Source of the DNA: Candidatus Dadabacteria bacterium
GTDB lineage: Bacteria; Desulfobacterota_D; UBA1144; Nemesobacterales; UBA2774
DNA length: 12,566 nucleotides
Reading direction: 5' to 3'
NCBI GenBank assembly: GCA_020054175.1
Contig: JAGVLR010000258.1
Span: forward strand, 1 to 12,566
Translations under genes and position numbers: made by a program
In this document: positions 7,017 through 12,409 of the stretch, in pieces
Layout: each line of letters begins with the position of its first letter
Numbering within the stretch: position 1 is the first letter of the stretch
The notes under the pieces: model-generated
What the model was told of the DNA's origin: nothing
Database searches by the model: none
The model's input: only the letters and a program-made list of their open reading frames with translations

Positions 7017-7739
7017 ATGATTAAAATATTAAAAACAATTGCTTACTGGCTGGCGTTTCTCACATATACGCTCGTTTTCGGAATAATCGGCATTACTCTG
7101 GCCTTCATTTCGCCCTCGTCCGCGATTAAATATGCCGTAAGGCCGTGGGGCTGGCTGATCATCTTCACGACAGGCGTGAAGCTCGACGTTATGGGGCTCG
7201 AAAACATACCGAAAGAGCCATGCATAATAATGTATAACCACCAGAGCGTTTTCGATATATTCACGTTCATGGCCGTTCTGCCGATAGACTGGAAAGCGGT
7301 AATGAAAAAAGAGGTCCTCGACATGCCGTTCATAGGATGGGTGTCGAAGGTGGCGGGGCATTATTTCGTCGCAAGGGACGGCTCGGAAAGGGATACGAAA
7401 GAGGTAAAGAAAATAGCGGAGCGCATACGCTCGGGCCCGTCTGTTCTGATAGCCCCCGAGGGCACGCGCAGCAAGGACGGAAAGCTCCTCCCTTTTCAGA
7501 AGGGCGGGTTTTTCATCGCGATGCTGGCCGGTGTTCCGATTGTGCCCATGGTGATGATGGGCGGCGCAAAGATATACGCCAAAACTTCCTGGGTGGTCAA
7601 TCCCGGAACAATGAAGGTGAGGATTCTCAAGCCCGTCTATCCGGGCGACCTTCCGCGCGGCAGGGAAGGGCGGGAAGAGTTGATGAGAATCGTCAGGGAA
7701 CAAATGGAGGAAGTCATCGAAAAGGAAGGCGAGTTCTGA
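7017..7739 (+). CDS. plsC: 1-acyl-sn-glycerol-3-phosphate acyltransferase (PlsC family)
   Basis: A 240-residue membrane-associated acyltransferase, the usual length for PlsC, which converts lysophosphatidic acid to phosphatidic acid. An N-terminal hydrophobic segment (about 8-32) anchors it. The catalytic H-x4-D motif is NHQSVFD (H75, D80). Further blocks are F-V-A-R-D-G-S (117-123, block II), PEGTRSKDG (147-155, the glycerol-3-phosphate binding block) and GVPIVPMVMMGG (172-183, block IV). All motif residues are intact. No strong Shine-Dalgarno sequence precedes the ATG; the leader is AT-rich. The gene probably shares a transcript with the lipid kinase upstream and ends just before a strong intrinsic terminator. 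The plsC symbol is by family; paralogues acting on other lysolipids cannot be excluded. Confidence 0.93.
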   Translation: MIKILKTIAYWLAFLTYTLVFGIIGITLAFISPSSAIKYAVRPWGWLIIFTTGVKLDVMGLENIPKEPCIIMYNHQSVFDIFTFMAVLPIDWKAVMKKEVLDMPFIGWVSKVAGHYFVARDGSERDTKEVKKIAERIRSGPSVLIAPEGTRSKDGKLLPFQKGGFFIAMLAGVPIVPMVMMGGAKIYAKTSWVVNPGTMKVRILKPVYPGDLPRGREGREELMRIVREQMEEVIEKEGEF

Positions 7740-7752
7740 ACGCTCTTTCGTG

Positions 7753-7779
7753 AAAAAACGCCCCGGCGTTGTTTTATTT
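7753..7779 (+). terminator. Intrinsic terminator after plsC
   Basis: AACGCC (7757-7762) pairs with GGCGTT (7765-7770). The hairpin is flanked by an A-run upstream and by GTTTTATTT downstream. It lies 14 bases after the plsC stop and closes the lipid gene pair. Confidence 0.8.
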
Positions 7780-7826
7780 CAACCATCGACTATAATAATT
7801 CCTCATAAAATCCGCGTTTGCATTTA

Positions 7827-7855
7827 TTGAGTAACTCTTCCCGATAGTCTATAAT
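7827..7855 (+). promoter_or_regulatory. Near-consensus sigma-70 promoter for the 562-residue protein
   Basis: TTGAGT (7827-7832), a 17-base spacer and a perfect TATAAT (7850-7855). Transcription would start near 7862 and give a leader of about 120 bases before the ATG at 7983. It is the strongest sigma-70-type promoter in the window. Confidence 0.75.
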
Positions 7856-7872
7856 GATGATGGTCATCATCA
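7855..7872. promoter_or_regulatory. Perfect 18-bp palindromic operator candidate at the start site
   Basis: TGATGATG and CATCATCA are exact reverse complements around a GT centre. The palindrome starts on the last base of the -10 and spans the expected transcription start, the classic place for a repressor. No second copy was noticed elsewhere in the window. The cognate regulator is not encoded nearby. Confidence 0.65.
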
Positions 7873-7982
7873 GGAAAATTAAATAAGAACTTTAATTAAC
7901 TAATCTGACGCCCACGGGCATTGATACAACACCATTCGGCGCATGGCAAAGCGGGAGCGGACGCGGAATATTCGGAGAAAAA

Positions 7983-9671
7983 ATGGATAATCAAAGGTTA
8001 GCCGATCTTGAGCTTAAAACTATAATCGGCCTCGCCGGAATGCCAGTACACAAAGATCTCGTAAACCCGAGGATGCCGCTCGAAATGGCGAAGAAGGTCA
8101 GGGTCACGTTCAGGCCTCTTCCGAGGGATTACGGAAACCAGATAGTAATAAGATTCAGGGAAAAGCTGGAACAGAGGCTCCGCCAGAACGGCGTTCAGGT
8201 CATCCCCTGGGACGATGCCGCCGATGTGCCGACAGGGCTGGTCTCGAAGCTTCTCCGCACGAGAAAGGTAAAGAGCAGCATACACGCCGTCGTCGACGTG
8301 AAGAGAGAATATTCCCTGACGAGGACTCTTTTCAGCAGGCTCGCCGAAAGCATATACGTCCATACGAGAAAACCCAACCGCTCCGTCATGGAGATACTCA
8401 AAATAAGCGGCTGGGCGGACGATTTCACAGCCAGATACGTTCAAGACCCGTTCAACACCCAGATAATCACGCTGATGCCGCTCGAGCCGGAATTCGCCGA
8501 CGGCAGCACGACATACGACCGCAAAATAGCCATAGGCCTGAAGAACCTCATCAGCACGATGTCGGAAATCGTGATGGGCATAGCGCCGGATAAATTCTCG
8601 CTCGTTAACATGAACCTGTCGGACTCGATATATATGAACGACGAGCTCGACGAGTTCGTGGTGACGTCGCTCATCCCGAAGATTTACGCACCGATAAAGC
8701 CCCCCGTCCTCACAAGATTCAAAAAGGGCGAGTACGACCCGTCGGACTCCGTCTTCGCGAAGCAGCTCGCCGAGCTCGGAAGGCGCGTCGAGCCGACAGC
8801 CCTTTTCCCCCGGGGCTCGAAGTTCAGCGAGAAGGTATCGAGGCTCTCGCACAGGGACGTCGTCGAAACGATTCTCGAAGGCAGAACGGGGGTATCCTAC
8901 GGCTTCATAGCCATAGCGGAATCGCCCGGCTACGAAGGGCCCGTAACAGTCGGCAAGGAAGAATGGGAAACTTTCGACATCGTCGAAAGCCTTGACGACC
9001 CCGGCGTGAGGGAGAGCGGCTCCGGCAGGTGGTACGTCAAAACGACGATAAGGGGCGAGGAAACCTATCAGCAGGTGCCGGACATCTGGATTGTCACTTC
9101 CCGCTCCGGAAGCGACAAAACCAACCTCGATTACAATACCGACATAGTCAGGATAGGCCTTATAAAGGGCAAGCTCTATCTCGAAACCCCGCGCGGCGTC
9201 GATCTTCACAGAAAAGATATTCGCCCGTCGTTCGATACCTACGTAATACTCGCGCAGGCCCTCGGGGCAGCGCTCTATATGCCGGAGCTTATAAAGGACG
9301 GCCTCCCGATACTCCATTTCCACGGCTACCCCGATCCGACATGGTTTGCCGAAAGCGAATACTTCGCCGGGGCGCGTAACCCGTCACTTCCGTGCGGCAC
9401 CATCGAAGCGGCTCTTCTCAATTATTCGGCGATTTATGAAGTCGCCAACAGGAACGGGAAAGACGTCAGGATGCTGTGCCTCGTCGAGTCCGACCATGGC
9501 GTCAACCTGCTGGGGCTCGATAAGGATTATCTGGTAAAGAGGCTCAGCGAAGGCGTTGTCAGCGGCCGCGTGATGCTTGGCGGAAGATACCTGCCCGATT
9601 TGAGGCGGCATGGGCTCATTCCCGAGCCCGGCGACGGCGAAACCCGGAAGGTAGCGGGCTCTGCGAACTAG
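7983..9671 (+). CDS. Unrecognised 562-residue cytoplasmic protein
   Basis: I do not recognise this protein. It has no signal peptide or membrane helix, and its composition is that of a folded soluble protein. The N-terminal half is rich in basic residues and mixed alpha/beta in character, with a basic patch (LLRTRKVKSS, 90-99). The C-terminal third holds the segments most likely to be functional: ILHFHGYPDP (443-452, two histidines), NPSLPCGTIEAALLNY (466-481, one cysteine) and LCLVESDHGVNLLG (498-511). H445, H447, C471, C499, E502, D504 and H505 are the obvious candidates for metal or catalytic residues, but this is only a guess from spacing. A GGAG lies about 6 bases before the ATG. It is a single gene between a strong terminator and its own promoter, with a palindrome at the start site, so it is probably controlled on its own. 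Codon use looks like that of its neighbours, with no sign of recent transfer. Confidence 0.9.
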   Translation: MDNQRLADLELKTIIGLAGMPVHKDLVNPRMPLEMAKKVRVTFRPLPRDYGNQIVIRFREKLEQRLRQNGVQVIPWDDAADVPTGLVSKLLRTRKVKSSIHAVVDVKREYSLTRTLFSRLAESIYVHTRKPNRSVMEILKISGWADDFTARYVQDPFNTQIITLMPLEPEFADGSTTYDRKIAIGLKNLISTMSEIVMGIAPDKFSLVNMNLSDSIYMNDELDEFVVTSLIPKIYAPIKPPVLTRFKKGEYDPSDSVFAKQLAELGRRVEPTALFPRGSKFSEKVSRLSHRDVVETILEGRTGVSYGFIAIAESPGYEGPVTVGKEEWETFDIVESLDDPGVRESGSGRWYVKTTIRGEETYQQVPDIWIVTSRSGSDKTNLDYNTDIVRIGLIKGKLYLETPRGVDLHRKDIRPSFDTYVILAQALGAALYMPELIKDGLPILHFHGYPDPTWFAESEYFAGARNPSLPCGTIEAALLNYSAIYEVANRNGKDVRMLCLVESDHGVNLLGLDKDYLVKRLSEGVVSGRVMLGGRYLPDLRRHGLIPEPGDGETRKVAGSAN

Positions 9672-9679
9672 GTTGCTTG

Positions 9680-9707
9680 TTGCGAATCGCCCTGCCTTTG
9701 GTATATT
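9680..9707 (+). promoter_or_regulatory. Possible promoter for the histidine phosphatase gene
   Basis: TTGCGA (9680-9685), a 16-base spacer and TATATT (9702-9707) lie just after the stop of the 562-residue gene. Transcription would begin near 9714, about 68 bases before the GTG start. Moderate match only. Confidence 0.42.
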
Positions 9708-9781
9708 GTTGCCTTGATTGAGCGCTCGGTCTGGAAGCACGAGACTCGTTATACCCCTCTTATAAAAGGAAGAATGAGCCG

Positions 9782-10369
9782 GTGAAAACAGCGAAACTTT
9801 ATCTCGGACGCCACTGCAAGACGGAATGGAACCTCGAAAGGAGGCTTATCGGCTCGACCGACCTTCCGCTCTGCGATTTCGGCTGGAACGAGGCGAAGGA
9901 AACACTGCCCCTGGTGGAGAGCTACGGATTCGACAGGATAGTGTCGAGCCCGCTTCAGCGCGCGCATCAGACTTCCAAGTTTTACGCAGACAGCCTCGGC
10001 ATACCGCTCGACATACACCAGGGACTGAAGGAGCTCGACCATGGGGACTGGAACGGGCAAAAGTACGACGAACTCCTGGCCGATCCGTCGACGAGATTCA
10101 AGGAATGGTTCATGGACGGCGACGCCAGCATACCGATACCGAACGCCCCCGAAACGCTCGAAGAGGTGCAGCAGCGTATAAGGAAGGCTATAAAGGAAAT
10201 CGCGCTCGCGTATCCCGGCGAAAAGGTCCTCGTCGTGATGCACAAGCATATAAGGTCTCTCCTCACCTGCTATCTCAAGGGAGAGAGCCTCTCTAATTTC
10301 AGAAAGAACATCGACGAAGCAGTCGAGCCCATAGAATTCCCGGAAGAAGATCTGGCGAAGCTTTTGTAA
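9782..10369 (+). CDS. Histidine phosphatase superfamily protein (phosphoglycerate mutase-like)
   Basis: A 195-residue branch-1 histidine phosphatase. The catalytic set is complete except for one motif change: R10-H11 (RHCKTEWN, where the family has RHG), R60 in SSPLQRAHQT, E84 in LKELDHGDWNG, and the second histidine H154 in VVMHKHIRSLL. H11 would be the phosphorylated nucleophile. Length and the S-x-L-x-R-A-x-Q-T block fit small-molecule phosphatases (CobC/GpmB/PhoE type) better than true glycolytic mutases. The substrate cannot be told, and no cobalamin gene is near. The start is a GTG, supported by AAGGAAG about 10 bases upstream; no in-frame ATG precedes it. A four-codon AUG frame (9774-9785) ends by overlapping this GTG. 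The gene stands between an unknown protein and an ATP-grasp ligase, with separate candidate promoters and a weak terminator after it. Confidence 0.9.
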   Translation: MKTAKLYLGRHCKTEWNLERRLIGSTDLPLCDFGWNEAKETLPLVESYGFDRIVSSPLQRAHQTSKFYADSLGIPLDIHQGLKELDHGDWNGQKYDELLADPSTRFKEWFMDGDASIPIPNAPETLEEVQQRIRKAIKEIALAYPGEKVLVVMHKHIRSLLTCYLKGESLSNFRKNIDEAVEPIEFPEEDLAKLL

Positions 10370-10373
10370 GCGC

Positions 10374-10395
10374 CGGCCGGGGGCCGATTTTCTCT
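10374..10395 (+). terminator. Probable weak intrinsic terminator after the phosphatase gene
   Basis: CGGCC (10374-10378) and GGCCG (10382-10386) pair around a GGG loop, followed by ATTTTCTCT. The stem is short but all G/C, and it lies five bases after the stop codon. Confidence 0.42.
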
Positions 10396-10481
10396 CCCCT
10401 AAAATTTGAAACGCGAATACGCGGATATTCCTGCGATGACGCTTCGTTTGCGAATTCGCCAATCCCCCTGAACCGTATATA

Positions 10482-11732
10482 ATGCTGAAAATCCTTATGG
10501 CTAAAGGGAAAATAACGAACACGCCCCCCGCTATTGTTATCAAGCTCGATTCCATAACCGGGCTGGATACGGCGAGGATACTATCGCGCTACGGCGTGCC
10601 GGTCGTCGGAATTGCTGACGATCCCGGGCATTACTGCGTTAAAACGAATTCGTGCCGCGAGGTTTTCTTCACAGATACATCGGGCGAAGGGCTCGTGAGA
10701 ACCTTGCTCGGCCTCACCGGAAGGTTTAAATCGAAACCCGTCCTTTTTCCGTGCAGCGACGAGAGCGTCCGCATCATCTCTGCCAACAGGAAGGCTCTCC
10801 GTGAATTTTATAATTTCGTTATGCCGGATGACGACGTTCTCTCGATGTATATGAATAAGGAAAGCTTTTACAGATATGCCGAAGAAAACGGTTTTCCCGT
10901 GCCTGCTACATTCTTTCCGGAGAAGAAATCCGATCTCGAAACGATACTCGCGGAAGCGGACTTGCCTTATATCATAAAACCGGCGCTGAAATCGGCGGAA
11001 TGGATCGAATGCTTCAATGACAAGGTGATAAAGGTGAACACGCGGGAGGAGCTGCGCGGAGTTTTCGAAAATGGCTCGGAGATTACGGATAGAATGATAG
11101 TACAGAAGTGGATAAAAGGTGATGACTCGAAGCTCTACTCCTGCATTTTTTATTACGACAGGAATGGCGAGCGGCGAGTGTCTTTCATTTCCAGTAAGCT
11201 CCGGCAATGGTACACGGAAAACGGCGACGCCTGCCTTGCGGAAGAATGCATGAACGACGAGGTGGCCGGCATAACACGCGATCTCCTTTCGAGTACCGGG
11301 TTCGCCGGCATCGGCTCCGTCGAATACAAGCTCGACGATGAGAGCGGCAAATACTATATAATCGAGGCCAATGTCGGCCGCCCCGTCACGAGAATAGCAT
11401 TGACGGAAGCCGCCGGAGTGCCGCTGCTTTACACGATGTACTGCGATGCCCTGGGACTGCCGCTTCCTCCGAACAGAGAGCAGATGTACAAGGGCACGAA
11501 GTGGATCTCGTTTCACCGCGACCTCCAGGCCTCGTGGGAATATTACAGGGACAGGAAACTTTCCATTACGGATTGGATTAAATCCCTTTACGGCGTTAAG
11601 TCTTTCGCCGTCCTCTCCATTCGCGATCCTATGCCATTCGCGTCCCTCCTTATGAGCGGATTACTCGGGCTGTTCAAGAACCCTGAAAACGACGCTGAAA
11701 GTACCTCTTCGAAGTCTTCCGGCTTTAATTAA
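10482..11732 (+). CDS. ATP-grasp ligase (carboxylate-amine ligase type)
   Basis: A 416-residue protein with a pre-ATP-grasp Rossmann-like domain (about 17-115) that opens PAIVIKLDSITGLDTARIL and contains FPCSDESVR. The ATP-grasp domain (about 120-330) includes YIIKPALKS (163-171, ATP lysine), QKWIKGDDSKLYS (208-220), GSVEYKLDD (278-286) and IIEANVGRP (293-301), which supplies the Glu/Asn that bind Mg2+. Such enzymes join a carboxylate to an amine through an acyl-phosphate. The layout resembles stand-alone ligases annotated as D-aspartate ligase-like or PylC/CarB-like, often linked to cell-wall or exopolysaccharide modification. The substrate is unknown. The C-terminal ~85 residues (YRDRKLSITDWIKSLYG onward) include a hydrophobic stretch (PFASLLMSGLLGLF, 385-398) that could touch the membrane. 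The start is uncertain: ATG 10482 overlaps a TATAAT and ATG 10500 is 18 bases on; neither has a good ribosome site. Confidence 0.88.
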   Translation: MLKILMAKGKITNTPPAIVIKLDSITGLDTARILSRYGVPVVGIADDPGHYCVKTNSCREVFFTDTSGEGLVRTLLGLTGRFKSKPVLFPCSDESVRIISANRKALREFYNFVMPDDDVLSMYMNKESFYRYAEENGFPVPATFFPEKKSDLETILAEADLPYIIKPALKSAEWIECFNDKVIKVNTREELRGVFENGSEITDRMIVQKWIKGDDSKLYSCIFYYDRNGERRVSFISSKLRQWYTENGDACLAEECMNDEVAGITRDLLSSTGFAGIGSVEYKLDDESGKYYIIEANVGRPVTRIALTEAAGVPLLYTMYCDALGLPLPPNREQMYKGTKWISFHRDLQASWEYYRDRKLSITDWIKSLYGVKSFAVLSIRDPMPFASLLMSGLLGLFKNPENDAESTSSKSSGFN

Positions 11733-11744
11733 AGTATCTCCGCG

Positions 11745-11863
11745 AAGATAAGGGCATCGGTCTGTACCCTCGTTAACAGTCGGAGATGTATGAGATCGTA
11801 CGGAAGCGCCCGTTTGCCCCCTGTAGAAAAGTGGACAATATCACGGCAAATGCCCCTTATCTT
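11745..11863. repeat. Long-range inverted repeat upstream of the sigma-54 promoter
   Basis: AAGATAAGGGCAT (11745-11757) is the reverse complement of ATGCCCCTTATCTT (11850-11863), apart from one extra base. The arms lie about 92 bases apart. They are roughly 160 and 60 bases upstream of the expected sigma-54 start site, in the range where activators of sigma-54 promoters bind. A chance match cannot be excluded. Confidence 0.4.
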
Positions 11864-11891
11864 TTCTATATTTCATCACCTCCTCCAAGGC

Positions 11892-11908
11892 TGGCACGGC
11901 CCTTGCAC
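11892..11908 (+). promoter_or_regulatory. Sigma-54 (RpoN) -24/-12 promoter
   Basis: TGGCACG-N4-TTGCAC matches the sigma-54 consensus at every conserved position. The invariant GG (11893-11894) and GC (11905-11906) are 10 bases apart, as required. The start would be near 11918, leaving a leader of about 56 bases before the ATG at 11974. Such promoters need an AAA+ enhancer-binding activator, which is not encoded in this window. Confidence 0.85.
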
Positions 11909-11944
11909 TACCATCACGAGTAGCAATAAGAAGTAACAACAAGA

Positions 11945-11960
11945 CTGGGATTCTTCCCGG
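11945..11960 (+). promoter_or_regulatory. Small leader hairpin abutting the ribosome site
   Basis: CTGGGA (11945-11950) can pair with TCCCGG (11955-11960), with one G-U pair, around a 4-base loop. The 3' arm shares two bases with the GGGAGGT ribosome site (11959-11965). It might modulate translation; it is small and absent from the leader of the second gene. Confidence 0.25.
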
Positions 11961-11973
11961 GAGGTGAAAGAAA

Positions 11974-12333
11974 ATGAGGAAATTCATGATTGCAGCGGCA
12001 CTGGCCCTTGGAGTTTTTGCTTTCAGTCCATCGTTATCGAGCTCAGCGGACGAATACTATTACGGCACTACGCCCGACTACATGAAGCGGTCGTGGCCGG
12101 GGCAGTATGACGCCCCGAGCACCACGATAATAAAGAAGCGGGAGACCCGGCAGCACAGGGTTTATTATGTAGACCCTTATAACAACGTCGAGTATCGCGA
12201 GTACCGCTACGCGGAACCTGACAACGAGGTGGAGTATCGCGAGTACCGTTACATAGAGCCTGACAATGACGTGGAATACCGTTATTACGTCGAGCCTGAC
12301 GGCGACGTCGAATACTACTATTACAAAGACTGA
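11974..12333 (+). CDS. Secreted tyrosine-rich acidic repeat protein
   Basis: A 119-residue protein with a clear Sec signal peptide: MRKF, a hydrophobic core (about 6-17), then a likely cleavage after S-S-S-A (25/26). The mature part of about 94 residues has 21 tyrosines and 22 acidic against 13 Lys/Arg residues, and no cysteine. Residues 72-119 are built from repeats: VEYREYRYAEPDNE, VEYREYRYIEPDND, VEYRYYVEPDGD and VEYYYYKD. The middle holds a basic stretch (IIKKRETRQHR). I recognise no family. The ribosome site GGGAGGT stands 8 bases before the ATG. A sigma-54 promoter lies directly upstream. A second gene with the same ribosome site and a related N-terminus follows after 76 bases with no evident terminator. 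Export to the periplasm or outside is well supported; function is not. Tyrosine-dense proteins can be cross-linked, bind metal or stack aromatics, but none of this is shown. Confidence 0.85.
   Translation: MRKFMIAAALALGVFAFSPSLSSSADEYYYGTTPDYMKRSWPGQYDAPSTTIIKKRETRQHRVYYVDPYNNVEYREYRYAEPDNEVEYREYRYIEPDNDVEYRYYVEPDGDVEYYYYKD
12187..12330 (+). repeat. In-frame tandem repeat of a 42-base unit (14-residue VEY.EYRY.EPD unit)
   Basis: Two full units (12187-12228, 12229-12270), a shortened 36-base unit (12271-12306) and a truncated last unit (12307-12330) lie inside the tyrosine-rich gene. Units differ mainly by synonymous changes (for example GCTAC/GTTAC), so the protein repeat appears to be kept by selection. 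Confidence 0.85.
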
Positions 12334-12409
12334 CGTCAGGAATAGTGAAGACACAGTCTATACATAATGGCGCGGGTTAGAGAAGAATTTTGACGGGAGG
12401 TAAAACAAA

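Noticed and set aside
7854..7886. Short frame beginning ATGATGATG and ending TAA inside the leader of the 562-residue gene
   Set aside because: The ATGs lie before or at the predicted transcription start and no ribosome site precedes them. The run is explained by the palindrome.
7998..9323. Long open frame (441 codons) on the minus strand opposite the 562-residue gene
   Set aside because: It lies wholly within a better-supported gene with its own promoter and ribosome site. Its translation is rich in Arg/Tyr/Val without recognisable motifs, as expected for an antisense frame in GC-rich coding DNA.
9749..10555. Open minus-strand frame of 268 codons over the phosphatase gene
   Set aside because: It covers a gene with a complete catalytic motif set and crosses two intergenic regions; it has no motifs of its own.
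10581..11516. Open minus-strand frame of 311 codons over the ATP-grasp gene
   Set aside because: It is antisense to a clear ATP-grasp domain, and its translation is Arg/His-rich without any family signature.
11723..11734. CTTTAATTAAAG palindrome at the end of the ATP-grasp gene
   Set aside because: It is all A/T apart from its ends, it includes the stop codon, and it has no G/C stem. It is not a terminator and is most likely chance.
12330..12339. CTGACGTCAG palindrome over the stop of the tyrosine-rich gene
   Set aside because: It is too short to terminate transcription, has no U-tract, and part of it is fixed by the coding sequence and stop.
12043..12354. Minus-strand frame of 103 codons, strongly Val/Ile-rich, opposite the tyrosine-rich repeats
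   Set aside because: The hydrophobic repeat character is the mirror of the Tyr/Glu/Asp codons on the plus strand. The plus strand has the promoter, ribosome site and signal peptide.
12334..12409. A second sigma-54 promoter before the His/Gly-repeat gene
   Set aside because: No GG-N10-GC arrangement with the surrounding consensus is present in this gap, so co-transcription with the upstream gene is the simpler reading.
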